Position numbers and translations under genes: made by a program. From Colwellia sp. TT2012 (lineage in GTDB: Bacteria; Pseudomonadota; Gammaproteobacteria; Enterobacterales; Alteromonadaceae), in assembly GCF_001440345.1 (NCBI RefSeq), contig NZ_LJYX01000021.1, forward strand, positions 434,001 to 498,000: 64,000 bases of DNA. Reading direction: 5' to 3'. Positions 47,493-56,956 of this stretch are shown in pieces. Within the stretch, counting starts at the first letter, position 1; the number at the start of each line of letters is the position of its first letter. Below the pieces are notes generated by a model, which made no database searches, had not been told where the DNA came from, and saw nothing but the letters and a program-made list of their open reading frames with translations.

Positions 47493-48248
47493 TTAAACTA
47501 AACGTTGGCGTACCATTTCAAACAAACAAATGCCTGTTGCCACTGATACATTCAAACTAGAAACACTCCCAGCCATAGGCAACTTAACTAATTGATCACA
47601 ATTTTCACGAGTCAATCGGCGCATACCTTTACCTTCTGCGCCCATAACCAGTGCCATAGGACCAGAAAGTTTGACATCATATAAACAAGTGTCAGTTTCC
47701 CCGGCAGTGCCAACAATCCATACACCTTGCTGTTGCAGGTATTTCATCGTTCTTGATAAGTTAGTGACTTGCACTAAAGGCACACTCTCTACCGCTCCGA
47801 CGGCAACTTTACGCACGGTTGGGGTTATTTGTGCGGCATTGTCTTTTGGTACTATAATGGCTTGTACGCCAGCAGCATCAGCATTACGTAAACAAGCACC
47901 TAGATTATGTGGATCGGTTACACCATCTAAGATAAGCAGAAATGGCGGAACACCTTTTTTCTCTGCGGCTTGTAAAATGTCATCTAGATCATTTTCGTTA
48001 TAGACTTTTCCGGGTCTAACACGAGCAACTACGCCTTGGTGCTGTTCACCTTCACTTTTTTCATCCAGTACTTTACGACTGACCAATTGAGTACCAATAC
48101 CGTATTTACGAGTTAAGTTTATGATTGGCATCATGCGATCATCTTCACGACCTTTTAATAGCCAAATTTCAATAAAACGCTCTGGTGCTACGTTTATTAA
48201 GGCATTAACTGCATGAATACCAAAAACTAACTCTTCATTTTTTGCCAT
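47493..48248 (-). CDS. rlmB: 23S rRNA 2'-O-ribose methyltransferase RlmB
   Basis: SpoU-family methyltransferase that methylates G2251 in 23S rRNA. It has an N-terminal L30e-like substrate-binding domain and a C-terminal trefoil-knot domain with [33 protein letters not shown] and [16 protein letters not shown]. Length of 251 residues is standard. It lies 50 bp after rnr, the common pairing in gammaproteobacteria. Confidence 0.96.
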   Translation of the reverse strand: MAKNEELVFGIHAVNALINVAPERFIEIWLLKGREDDRMMPIINLTRKYGIGTQLVSRKVLDEKSEGEQHQGVVARVRPGKVYNENDLDDILQAAEKKGVPPFLLILDGVTDPHNLGACLRNADAAGVQAIIVPKDNAAQITPTVRKVAVGAVESVPLVQVTNLSRTMKYLQQQGVWIVGTAGETDTCLYDVKLSGPMALVMGAEGKGMRRLTRENCDQLVKLPMAGSVSSLNVSVATGICLFEMVRQRLV

Positions 48249-48298
48249 GATCTTTCTCTGTCTTTAAATTAATAACCGAAGTAATAGGGTTTATTTCA

Positions 48299-50782
48299 CT
48301 ATGTTGTGGTATTGCTCTTGGTACTCTTGCGGGCATTTTTCCCTGGGCGTTTTTTACGGGCACTGCGCTTTTTCACTTTACTCTTCTCTTTTGGCTTTTC
48401 TTTTGCAGAGCCTTTAGACTTGCCTTTAGTTTTACTTTTTTTGGCTTTACTGGCGCGATCACCCGAGCTAGCTGTTGACTTGGCCTCAGTTGATTTTTCC
48501 GTTGAGCGCCTAGCGCCCTTACCTTTAGATTTTCCTGTAGACTTACTTTTAGCGCGCGAAGAGCCTTTATTTTCACTATCAGAATCAACACCATCAAGTC
48601 GCAAGTCTATTTTCTTTTCATCTAGATTAACCGCGGCAACCTGCACGCGGATTTCATCGCCAACACGGAATTTATTGCCACTATTTTCACCCGTTAAACA
48701 CATACGGACATCATCATAATGATAAAAATCACGGCCAAGAGAAGTGATATGAACTAAACCTTCAATATGTAAATCTTGTAAACGAACAAACAAACCAAAG
48801 TTAGTAACCGTTGAAATAACGCCGTTAAAGCTATCACCAACATGGTCTTGCATAAACTCACATTTGAGCCAATCAGCAACATCGCGAGTAGCTTCATCGG
48901 CGCGTCGCTCGGTCATAGAGCAATGTTCGCCCAGCTCAATCACTTCTGCCAATGAGTATTGATAAAAGCCTTGGTTAGCAGCATTTTTTGCTTCTTTTTC
49001 AAGAATAGCCTTAATCACTCGATGCACCACTAAATCAGGGTAGCGACGAATAGGGGAGGTAAAATGACTGTATGAGGGCAGCGCTAAACCAAAATGTCCT
49101 TCGTTATCACTTTGATAAACCGCTTGGCGCATTGAGCGTAATAACATGGTTTGAATAAGCTCTTGATCCGGACGACCTGCCACTTTCGCAAGGATTTCAC
49201 CATAATCTCTTGGCTCTGGCTCTTCTTTTACCGGCATTGATAAACCCAGCTCATTTAAGTAAGTAATAAAGTTACGGTACTTGTCTTCATTGGGTTTTTC
49301 ATGGACACGGAATAGGCCAGGAATTTCATGCTTTTCAATAAATTTTGCTGTCGCTACGTTGGCCAAGATCATACATTCTTCAATGATTTTATGAGCATCA
49401 TTGCGAATAAGTGCCTCAACACTTTGTATTTTTTTATCTTCATTAAAGATAAAAATAGACTCTTGGGTTTCAAAAGCGATGGCGCCACGCTGAAGACGGG
49501 CATCGCTTAGCGCGTGATACATGTCTTCAAGATTTTTCAAATCAGGCACTAAGCTTTGAAATTCTTGACAAAGCGCTTCATCTCCGTCAAGAATAGCGGC
49601 GACTTTAGTGTAAGTAAAACGGGCGTGCGAACGCATCACTGCTGGATAAAACTTACTGCCTGATAATTTCCCCGCCGCGCTCACCGTCATTTCACAGACC
49701 ATACATAAACGGTCGACATCCGGTTTTAGTGAACATAAACCATTAGAGAGTTTCTCTGGCAACATAGGAATAACTTGGCTGGGAAAATAGACCGAATTCC
49801 CCCGAGAGATGGCCTCATCGTCTAAGGCAGTACCATCTTTTACATAATAACTGACATCGGCAATAGCAACCCATAAGCGCCAACCACCGGATTTTTTCGG
49901 CTGACAATAGACCGCATCATCAAAATCCCGGGCATCTTCACCATCAATGGTCACTAGGGGTAAATCACGTAGGTCTTTGCGTGGCAGTTTAGCTGACTCT
50001 TCAACCTCATCCGCAATACCCGCAACTTCGGCTTGTACCGTATGAGAGAATTGATGTGGTAGATCATGAGCACGTAAGGCGATTTCGATTTCCATGCCTG
50101 GCGCTAGATGATCCCCTAACACTTCAATAACTTTACCAATAGCTTGGGAACGTCTAGTTGGTCTTTGTACTAATTCCACCACCACCATTTGACCGTGGCG
50201 AGCACCCAGTTTTGCTTGTGGGTCGATTAACACTTTTTGTTTAATCTTACTGTCTTCAGCGACAACCGAACAAACATGGTGATCAATATATAAGCGCCCT
50301 ACTATTGGCGCTTTTCTTGGTTCAATAACCTCAATGATTTTGACTTCTTTACGACCCTTACGATCGGTACGGTCAACCAAAATAGCTTGGACAATATCAC
50401 CATGAAAAACACGCTGCATTTCATGGGACGAAATATAAAAGTCTTTGCCCTTTTTATCTGTTATTGATGAATCATCCGGAGAAAAGAAACCAAAACCGTC
50501 CCTATGGCCAATAACTTTGCCGGTTAACAGGCTATTTTTTTCCGGCAAGGCGTATTGTTTAAATTTATTAAAAATTAACTGACCACTATTTTCCATAGCG
50601 CGTAAACGACGTTTTAAACCAATAAGTTGGTATTCTTCATCATACTTTAGTGTTTTAAGCAGGCTATTAAAACTGGGTGGTGGCGAGCATTTTTCGATGA
50701 TTGATAGCAATAATTCGCGTGAGGCAACTGGCTTATCGTATTTTTTAGCTTCGCGTTTAGCGTGTGGATCGTTATAGGTCAC
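48299..50782 (-). CDS. rnr: Ribonuclease R
   Basis: A processive 3'-5' exoribonuclease, 827 residues, that degrades structured RNA. Domains in order are an N-terminal helix-turn-helix, two cold-shock domains, the RNB catalytic domain with TIDGEDARDFDDAV, an S1 domain (GVISTVTNFGLFVRLQDLHI) and a long Lys/Ser-rich tail of about 95 residues. The tail is expected for RNase R. In cold-adapted bacteria the enzyme is important for RNA turnover at low temperature. Confidence 0.96.
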   Translation of the reverse strand: MTYNDPHAKREAKKYDKPVASRELLLSIIEKCSPPPSFNSLLKTLKYDEEYQLIGLKRRLRAMENSGQLIFNKFKQYALPEKNSLLTGKVIGHRDGFGFFSPDDSSITDKKGKDFYISSHEMQRVFHGDIVQAILVDRTDRKGRKEVKIIEVIEPRKAPIVGRLYIDHHVCSVVAEDSKIKQKVLIDPQAKLGARHGQMVVVELVQRPTRRSQAIGKVIEVLGDHLAPGMEIEIALRAHDLPHQFSHTVQAEVAGIADEVEESAKLPRKDLRDLPLVTIDGEDARDFDDAVYCQPKKSGGWRLWVAIADVSYYVKDGTALDDEAISRGNSVYFPSQVIPMLPEKLSNGLCSLKPDVDRLCMVCEMTVSAAGKLSGSKFYPAVMRSHARFTYTKVAAILDGDEALCQEFQSLVPDLKNLEDMYHALSDARLQRGAIAFETQESIFIFNEDKKIQSVEALIRNDAHKIIEECMILANVATAKFIEKHEIPGLFRVHEKPNEDKYRNFITYLNELGLSMPVKEEPEPRDYGEILAKVAGRPDQELIQTMLLRSMRQAVYQSDNEGHFGLALPSYSHFTSPIRRYPDLVVHRVIKAILEKEAKNAANQGFYQYSLAEVIELGEHCSMTERRADEATRDVADWLKCEFMQDHVGDSFNGVISTVTNFGLFVRLQDLHIEGLVHITSLGRDFYHYDDVRMCLTGENSGNKFRVGDEIRVQVAAVNLDEKKIDLRLDGVDSDSENKGSSRAKSKSTGKSKGKGARRSTEKSTEAKSTASSGDRASKAKKSKTKGKSKGSAKEKPKEKSKVKKRSARKKRPGKNARKSTKSNTTT

Positions 50783-50848
50783 TATAAAGGGTCAGTATTT
50801 AAGGATAACTGCTTGCCAGTATACCATAAAGTTTAAATAAGCAGCTTA

Positions 50849-50918
50849 ATACCAATCAGTATAAGAAAGTGAACACTTCTTTATGCTGAATGGTATAACA
50901 CTAATGCCTAATTGGTAT
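50849..50918. repeat. 70-bp inverted-repeat element between motX and rnr
   Basis: Ends ATACCAATCAG and CCTAATTGGTAT are inverted, and the middle folds on AAGAAAGTG/CACTTCTT. It resembles small intergenic repeats of marine gammaproteobacteria. Its right end supplies the last codons and the stop of motX. Confidence 0.65.
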
Positions 50919-51546
50919 AGCTGGTGTTTTTCGCTTGTTCGACCACTTTATCGGGCATTTTACTGGCAAGTACCGCCAGTAACTCACTGATTTTTTTATG
51001 GGTTGCTTTATCATCGGTTAAAGAATGATGTAATTGAGAATACAATGCTGGGTAATCTAACGGGCTACCAAAGTCCTGTTGGTATAAACCCGCTAAACGC
51101 ATTTGTGCGGCCAAGTTATTTAAACTTGCCGCAGTTTTTAAATAAACAATGGCACGTTCAATATCAACCTGCATAAATTTACCAATATGGTAATAGCGAC
51201 CTAATTGTTCTAAGCCTTCCGCTAAGCCCTGATCAGCTGCGAGATGCATATAGTGTAAACCTAAGGGAATGTCTTTTTTGACACAGACACCATAGGCTAA
51301 CATATCACCCCATAAAAATTGGTATGAGGGCATTTTAGCTTTATTAGCGCGAGCTTCAATATCTTGCACTAACTGACATTCATCTAACACTACTTGACTT
51401 AAATGTTTGTTATCTTTTATTAAATCAAGCAATAGATTATCAGTATAAATCTGCACTGCTTGCATATTTTTAGTCACAGCAATAGCTGATGGCATAATAA
51501 ATAGAGCACTGACTAAAAAGAGCAACAACAAAAATAACAGACGCAT
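50908..51546 (-). CDS. motX: Sodium-type flagellar motor protein MotX
   Basis: A periplasmic protein with Sel1-like repeats that forms the T-ring of sodium-driven polar flagella. From the ATG at 51544-51546 (AGGA five bases upstream) it has a Sec signal, then IYTDNLLLDLIKDNKHLSQV, CQLVQDIEARA, GDMLAYGVCV and two Sel1 helix pairs (YMHLAADQGLAEGLEQLGRY and YLKTAASLNNLAAQMRLAGL). These match MotX and the gene is next to rnr/rlmB as in Vibrio and Shewanella. A longer frame to 51579 exists but has a poorer start. The final residues SYTN come from an intergenic repeat. Confidence 0.88.
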   Translation of the reverse strand: MRLLFLLLLFLVSALFIMPSAIAVTKNMQAVQIYTDNLLLDLIKDNKHLSQVVLDECQLVQDIEARANKAKMPSYQFLWGDMLAYGVCVKKDIPLGLHYMHLAADQGLAEGLEQLGRYYHIGKFMQVDIERAIVYLKTAASLNNLAAQMRLAGLYQQDFGSPLDYPALYSQLHHSLTDDKATHKKISELLAVLASKMPDKVVEQAKNTSYTN

Positions 51547-51791
51547 AATAATCCTAACTAGGCTAAACCGGCTTACCACCCTATATCGGCCAGTAAGCGC
51601 TAAGTATGAAATTTATTGCACTAAGCTGGTATTGTAAAGCAACTTTAACGCCAAGTTCATATTTTAAACGGGTAATAAAATTGAATAAGTGCTTAAGTAT
51701 GGCTAGTATTATTGAGCAAACACCCGCTAACATCCTAAATTCCCCGAATCACTTATGTTGAAATACTCCCCCTAAATAACGGCGCCTAAAT

Positions 51792-52961
51792 ATGCTAATT
51801 GAAAAAAAACTTGCTGAGTTAACTGTTGGCCATTATGTGGTAAAAATTATTCACCAAGCGAATAACTTCTCTTTAACTGCCGCCGGACACATTAAAAGCA
51901 AAGCGGTCATTAACCACCTTAAAAGTAAAAAGGTTTATTGTGTACTCATTGACGAGAGTAAAACAATAACACCGAGCGGTACAGAAGCTGGGCCTCTACT
52001 TGCCAAACCCTCGAAAAATAACTTGCGAGATCTTAAACAGGCACAAGAAATTTTTAACCAATCTAAAGTAATTCAGCAAAAATTGTTCAATGACGCCCTC
52101 AGTGGTAGCAGCCTTGATTTATTGCCGGTAATTGAAATTACCAATAAGTCTATCGATGCCATATTTAATAGCCCTGACTCCCTTGCTTGTATGTTAAATA
52201 TTCGAGAAAAAGATGAATACCTCTTGGAACATTCTGTTGCTGTTGCCGTTTATATCACACTATTTTCACGTTATTTAGGCTTAGATAGAGACATTATTGA
52301 ACAATTATCTATTGGCGCATTTCTTCATGATATTGGCAAAATAAAAATACCCGATGAGATCCTCAATAAACCAGGTAAATTAACCGATGATGAATTTACC
52401 ATCATGAAAACTCATGCCAATCATTCCATCGATATCATTACAGCAACCGCGGGGGTAAGTGCATTGAGTCTTGAAGTAGCCGCCCTACATCACGAGAAAT
52501 TAAATGGTAGCGGTTACCCTTTTCAAGTTTCGGGTGATGATATTAGCCAATATGGCCGTATGATCACCATTTGTGATATTTTTGATGCCTTAACCGCTAG
52601 ACGTGTTTATAAAGAAGGCTATACCCATGGTAAAGCCTTTGCCATTTTACGAGAATTAGCTAAACAAGAGCAGTTAGATAGTAGTTTGGTTGATCAATTT
52701 ATCAAGTGCATTGGCGTATTTCCAATCGGCTCTTTAGTGCAATTAAAATCAAACAAACTTGCTTTGGTTAAATATCGTAATGATAACGATCCGACCAACC
52801 CACAGGTTCACTCCTTTTATAGCGTCAAACACCATCATTTTCTCAATAAGCAAGAAATTGACCTGTCAATGAGCGATGATTTCATTGTTAGGGGTGTCAC
52901 AGCGGAAGAATTTGATCTGGATATGCAGCAAATCATCGAAATGTTACTGATGGAAGGCTAG
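51792..52961 (+). CDS. HD-GYP domain protein, probable c-di-GMP phosphodiesterase
   Basis: A 389-residue cytoplasmic protein: an N-terminal DUF3391-like domain (about 1-130) and an HD-GYP domain with FLHDIGKIKIPDEIL (His178, Asp179) and HHEKLNGSGYP near residue 233. All key motif residues are present, so hydrolysis of cyclic-di-GMP is likely. It is divergent from motX and shares the window with MshE, which has a c-di-GMP-binding domain; a common signalling role is inference. Confidence 0.9.
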   Translation: MLIEKKLAELTVGHYVVKIIHQANNFSLTAAGHIKSKAVINHLKSKKVYCVLIDESKTITPSGTEAGPLLAKPSKNNLRDLKQAQEIFNQSKVIQQKLFNDALSGSSLDLLPVIEITNKSIDAIFNSPDSLACMLNIREKDEYLLEHSVAVAVYITLFSRYLGLDRDIIEQLSIGAFLHDIGKIKIPDEILNKPGKLTDDEFTIMKTHANHSIDIITATAGVSALSLEVAALHHEKLNGSGYPFQVSGDDISQYGRMITICDIFDALTARRVYKEGYTHGKAFAILRELAKQEQLDSSLVDQFIKCIGVFPIGSLVQLKSNKLALVKYRNDNDPTNPQVHSFYSVKHHHFLNKQEIDLSMSDDFIVRGVTAEEFDLDMQQIIEMLLMEG

Positions 52962-53015
52962 ACCTTTCATTACGTTGGTGTTCTTGTTGTGCTTAGAAAT
53001 CAATTCAGGACAAAT

Positions 53016-53117
53016 CTCTCAATTGGCCAATAGCTGACTATTGGCATTGAGAGCAATACCGTCTTAGGTGAGAAAATATGACCATGCCGACACTAATCTA
53101 GGCATGGTGTCGGTATT
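53016..53117. ncRNA. Compact structured intergenic element, function unknown
   Basis: Two strong structures stand side by side. The first pairs CTCTCAATTGGCCAATAG with CTATTGGCATTGAGAG around a CTGA loop (53016-53053). The second has outer stem AATACCG/CGGTATT (53055-53061 with 53111-53117) and inner stem CCATGCC/GGCATGG (53082-53088 with 53101-53107). A competing pairing CCGACAC/GTGTCGG could form an H-type pseudoknot. No U-tract follows, so it is not a standard terminator. It lies between convergent genes. Confidence 0.45.
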
Positions 53118-53177
53118 AAATAGCTACGAAATTTAGTCTCGACTATGCTAGAGGGGTAAATTTATCTAACTAATAGC

Positions 53178-53519
53178 CTAGATAGAAAATGATGAACCGC
53201 AACCACAAGTAGTTGTTGCATTTGGATTGTTTACTACAAAACGACTGCCCTCTAAACTTTCAAGATAGTCAACTTCGCCATCAACAAGGTATTGTAAACT
53301 CATAGGGTCTACCACCATAACAACACCTTGCTTTTCAATAGTCATATCTCCATCATTCACTTTTTCATCAAAGGTGAAGCCATATTGAAAACCTGAACAA
53401 CCACCACCGGTAACATATACACGTAGCTTAAGAGCAGGATTTTCTTCTTCTGTGATTAACGAAAGGACTTTAGTTGCCGCTGCATCGGTAAATTTAATGG
53501 GAAATTCAGGGTTTGACAT
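53178..53519 (-). CDS. erpA: Iron-sulfur cluster insertion protein ErpA
   Basis: An A-type carrier of 113 residues that delivers Fe-S clusters to target enzymes, including those of isoprenoid synthesis. The three ligand cysteines are Cys41 in [11 protein letters not shown] and Cys105 and Cys107 in CGCGSSFSI. The N-terminal [19 protein letters not shown] suits ErpA more than IscA. A strong IscR-type site overlaps its promoter. Confidence 0.95.
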   Translation of the reverse strand: MSNPEFPIKFTDAAATKVLSLITEEENPALKLRVYVTGGGCSGFQYGFTFDEKVNDGDMTIEKQGVVMVVDPMSLQYLVDGEVDYLESLEGSRFVVNNPNATTTCGCGSSFSI

Positions 53520-53586
53520 GGTGCTCTACTTAGTACAATAAAGTACGAAAAAATACGCTATAAAGCGATGGATTGAAACAAAGTTA

Positions 53587-53619
53587 ATTATCTTAAACCT
53601 GACTAATTTAATCAAGTAT
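53587..53619 (-). promoter_or_regulatory. erpA promoter with overlapping type 1 IscR site
   Basis: On the minus strand TTGATT (53610-53615), 17 bp and GATAAT (53587-53592) form a good promoter about 70 bp upstream of erpA. Across it, 53595-53619 matches the 25-bp type 1 IscR operator at 23 positions by my count (core CTGACTAATTTAATCAAGTA). [2Fe-2S]-IscR would repress here. The remainder of 53620-53875 shows no gene. Confidence 0.7.
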
Positions 53620-53875
53620 TATTCGCAAATAACCACCAAAAGCTATTTAACCTAAATCACGAATGATGACTAGTTTATATTTATGTAAAATCAACAAGTT
53701 ATATCAATCTAAAAATTAACAAGCAACTAAAATAGCTATCATAGCCAATCAATGGCTCAATTTATTCAATTCTCAAAGCAAAAAATTTATCAATAGCGGG
53801 CTATTTATCGACGTTTTAGTGCAGAGAAATGAATAAAGGTGAGCTTGAGTAAGTGGCGCTTATGCAGCGTTTAGG

Positions 53876-54595
53876 TTATTTACTTACCGACCAGGGCAAA
53901 TATTTATCTTTTTTAGCATATTTTTGCCAACGAGATTTGCTTAATATTGCCGAGACCAAGACGTTTTCCGGAATAAAATTAACCGGTAAGGTAAATTTGC
54001 CACTAATAATCTGAAAATATTGAAAACTAAATTTTACATCTTGCTTATTCAGCTGAGAAACTTGGGCCAGCTTAAGTTTTATTGGTTTGTCACCTTCGTA
54101 GCCTTCAAAAACCAAGTCAATATAGCCTTTACTATAGCGCCGCTTTAATTGCTGTTGCACTAAGGTCACCTGAAAGTGGTATTGATTGGGAATTTTACTG
54201 GCTGTTATTTTTACCTCCTCGACTAACAAGCCTGCCGCCTGCTTTTCGGGTGCCATTATTTTTTCGTAAAAGGCCAACTGTTTTTTCACTTCAAACTGTT
54301 GCTTAGAGGCGATTTTAAGTGAATTTTGTACTTGTTCATTGGCAAGTTGCTCAACAGCTAACTCAACTTCTAATGAGTGAATTCGCGCTATACTCTGTTC
54401 TTGCTGGTGATAAAGCTGTTCTAATCTAAGCTTTTGTTGTTCAAGGCTGGTCACTTGAAAATAATGGTAATAATTTCCCAAACGATAGCCGATAAAAAGG
54501 CAAAGAATGATCACTGAGCCTAAAAACAAAGCTGATTTAAAGCTGCCTAAGCGCTCAACAACGACGCTAAGGTTTATTTTTGCTAACCATTTCAT
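53876..54595 (-). CDS. DUF6776-like coiled-coil membrane protein
   Basis: A protein of about 239 residues from the ATG at 54593-54595. It has one transmembrane helix near residues 20-40, a coiled coil (about 45-110, rich in Gln, Glu and Leu) and a C-terminal beta-rich domain that includes YHFQVTLVQQQLKRRYSKGY. This matches a family of uncharacterised gammaproteobacterial proteins that I believe is DUF6776. A longer frame would overlap the divergent channel gene. Function unknown. Confidence 0.7.
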   Translation of the reverse strand: MKWLAKINLSVVVERLGSFKSALFLGSVIILCLFIGYRLGNYYHYFQVTSLEQQKLRLEQLYHQQEQSIARIHSLEVELAVEQLANEQVQNSLKIASKQQFEVKKQLAFYEKIMAPEKQAAGLLVEEVKITASKIPNQYHFQVTLVQQQLKRRYSKGYIDLVFEGYEGDKPIKLKLAQVSQLNKQDVKFSFQYFQIISGKFTLPVNFIPENVLVSAILSKSRWQKYAKKDKYLPWSVSK

Positions 54596-54618
54596 TTGTA
54601 AAGTATTATAATCCTGTA

Positions 54619-56340
54619 ATGATAATATCAATCGCCGCAATACGAAAACATCTAGCTTTGCCAAAAATCTCTTGGCAAATTTGTTTGCTGGCCATAATTG
54701 GTGGCTGCGCTTCCGCTTTTTTAGTGGTGTTATTTACCCTCACTATCGAAGAGATCCAGCAGCTTTACCTCATAAAACGCGATAACTATAGCAGTTTAGA
54801 TGAATTAAGTCGTTTTGATTTACCTATAATAGGCGCCATTATTATCCTGTTTTTTGGTTGGCTTACCGGTTATAAATATTTACGCACTGGCATCCCCTTT
54901 GTGCTGCATCGATTAAAAGTGGCTCATGGTGTCATTCCCTTTAAAAACACCCTTAACCAATTTTGGGGTAGTGCGGTAGCACTAGCGTCTGGTTTTTCTG
55001 TTGGTCGTGAAGGACCCGCCGTACACCTTGGTGCGGCATGTAGTAGCTATATGGCTAATGCGTTAAAGTTACCTTATAACAGTGTTCGTACCTTATGTGC
55101 TTGTGGTATAGCCGCTGGTATAGCAGCAACATTTAACACCCCGATAGCCGCAGTGATTTTTGTTATGGAAGTGATCATGCGTGAATACAAGGTCCATATT
55201 TTTGTGCCTGTCATGCTTGCAGCTATCGTCGGCTCCTTGATTACCCGAAGTGTCTTTGGCAGCAGTCATAATTTTGAATACTTTCATCCCATAGCGCTTG
55301 ACCAATACCCTTATTTTTCTTTAGTGCTGCTAGCCATAGTTTTAGGCATATTGGCGGCCGCATTTAATAAGTACCTTGTTTTAATCATCAAACTGAGTGT
55401 TAAATACCACATAGTGCCACGCTTATTGCTTGCCGCTTTTATTACCGGTATTTTAGGCTATTTAGTCCCTGGCGCTATGGGCACAGGTACCAGTGCCATC
55501 GATATTTCCTTAACGAGCAACTTGTCGCTAGGTTTGTTGTTTAGCTTACTTATCGCTAAATTATTAATGACCATGTTTGCTCTTGGTTTAGGTATACCTG
55601 GTGGTATTATTGGACCAACACTCGGTATAGGAGCTATAGCAGGTGCCTGTGCAAGTGCGTTATTAATACAAGTTTTGCCCGGTGAGCACCTTGGCAGTGA
55701 GTTCATCCTTATGGGCATGGCAGGTTTTATGGCTGCCAGCTTAAATGCGCCACTTGCAGCCTTGCTTACTGTGGTTGAGCTATCCAGTCAACTTGAGCTG
55801 GTTGTTCCCGCCATGATTGTTATTACTATCGCGAGTATAGTATCTCGACAACTTTGTAAAAATGAGTCCATTTTTACCATGCAATTAGATGCGCAAAACT
55901 TATCCTATCGCAAACCGCCCATTGAAGAATCATTGCAAAATATTGGGGTCTTGGCGGTAATGAATGATAATTTATTGATTTTAGAGCAGGCAAGTACTCG
56001 CACTATTATCGGTGAGCTACTCAGTAGTCATCAATCTCAACTCATTATTAACCAAGAGTCGAGCCAAGCCACAGAGATAAATAGCTATTATTGGGCGCAA
56101 TTCGATGCGGAAATCGCTGATGATGACGCTGAGAACATTGAAGATAATCTTGCTAAAAAGTTGATATTACATAAGCTTATACCACTAAATCATCAAGTAA
56201 CCTTGGCCGAAGCTTATTTAGCCTTAGTAGAGCAACGCTCAGGGGCGGTATATATTTATGGTAAAGATATTAACGACTGCATTGGCTTGGTCACCTTTGA
56301 ACAACTTAGAATTTATTTGGTAGAAGGAAAACTCCATTAA
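54619..56340 (+). CDS. CLC-family chloride channel or transporter
   Basis: A polytopic CLC protein, about 573 residues from the ATG at 54619. It has the gating-glutamate motif VGREGPAVHLG (Glu131), a GIP motif in RTGIPF, and GIPGGIIGPTLGIGAIAG. At the position of the internal proton glutamate of E. coli ClcA (the EE of IIEEM) this protein has EV (VMEVIM), like CLC channels. The C-terminal 165 residues look like a diverged CBS pair. Its stop overlaps the hemJ ATG by one base. Confidence 0.87.
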   Translation: MIISIAAIRKHLALPKISWQICLLAIIGGCASAFLVVLFTLTIEEIQQLYLIKRDNYSSLDELSRFDLPIIGAIIILFFGWLTGYKYLRTGIPFVLHRLKVAHGVIPFKNTLNQFWGSAVALASGFSVGREGPAVHLGAACSSYMANALKLPYNSVRTLCACGIAAGIAATFNTPIAAVIFVMEVIMREYKVHIFVPVMLAAIVGSLITRSVFGSSHNFEYFHPIALDQYPYFSLVLLAIVLGILAAAFNKYLVLIIKLSVKYHIVPRLLLAAFITGILGYLVPGAMGTGTSAIDISLTSNLSLGLLFSLLIAKLLMTMFALGLGIPGGIIGPTLGIGAIAGACASALLIQVLPGEHLGSEFILMGMAGFMAASLNAPLAALLTVVELSSQLELVVPAMIVITIASIVSRQLCKNESIFTMQLDAQNLSYRKPPIEESLQNIGVLAVMNDNLLILEQASTRTIIGELLSSHQSQLIINQESSQATEINSYYWAQFDAEIADDDAENIEDNLAKKLILHKLIPLNHQVTLAEAYLALVEQRSGAVYIYGKDINDCIGLVTFEQLRIYLVEGKLH

Positions 56341-56786
56341 TGGACACGTTTTTAATCAATAATATCCTCTGGCTTAAAGCCTTCCACGTTTTTTTTATGG
56401 TCGCTTGGTTTGCCGGTATCTTTTATTTACCACGCTTATTTGTCAATCATGCAGAAACTAAGTCAACTGACGTTGCTCAGCAACTAAAAGGCATGGAAAA
56501 ACGCTTATTGTATTTTATTACGCCTTTTGCCATTTTCACCCTAGTGATGGGCTTAGCAATAATCCACGCTTACGGATATGACTGGTTTGTTGCCGCTAAA
56601 TGGCTACATATCAAATTGAGCTTAGTGGCTGTGCTCTTTGTTTATCATGGCTATTGTTTTAAATTAGTGAAAACCTTTGCCCAAGATAAAAATACCCGCT
56701 CAGCACGCTTCTATCGAATTTTTAATGAGCTTCCCGTACTTATATTATTGGCAGTAATTATTTTAGCTTATGTTAAACCTGGCTGA
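56340..56786 (+). CDS. hemJ: Protoporphyrinogen IX oxidase HemJ
   Basis: A small membrane protein of 148 residues in the HemJ/UPF0093 family that oxidises protoporphyrinogen IX in haem synthesis. It has WLKAFHVFFMVAWFAGIFYLPRLF with the conserved His, four or five membrane helices, and KWLHIKLSLV with a second His. It is translationally coupled to the CLC gene. hemL, another tetrapyrrole gene, lies 4 kb away. Confidence 0.92.
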   Translation: MDTFLINNILWLKAFHVFFMVAWFAGIFYLPRLFVNHAETKSTDVAQQLKGMEKRLLYFITPFAIFTLVMGLAIIHAYGYDWFVAAKWLHIKLSLVAVLFVYHGYCFKLVKTFAQDKNTRSARFYRIFNELPVLILLAVIILAYVKPG

Positions 56787-56956
56787 TTTTCACCGTCGAA
56801 CCGTTTAATAAACAAAGACTCATAAATCAATAGGCAAACTATTAGCACGGTGCAAGATTTTTCAGGTATTGCAGTTATAATCAAGATAGGATAGCCTGCC
56901 CACATGTAAACAGGATGTTACTAGCACTTTAACTTTCTTAGCTTAGGGAACATTTA

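Noticed and set aside
48306-48719. Long plus-strand frame opposite the rnr 3' end
   Set aside because: It is the antisense of the Lys/Ser-rich RNase R tail, whose codon use leaves the opposite strand open. Hydrophobic and Leu/Phe-rich by composition only.
53082-53113. Riboswitch
   Set aside because: No known riboswitch pattern recognised, and it lies at the 3' sides of two convergent genes, not in a 5' leader.
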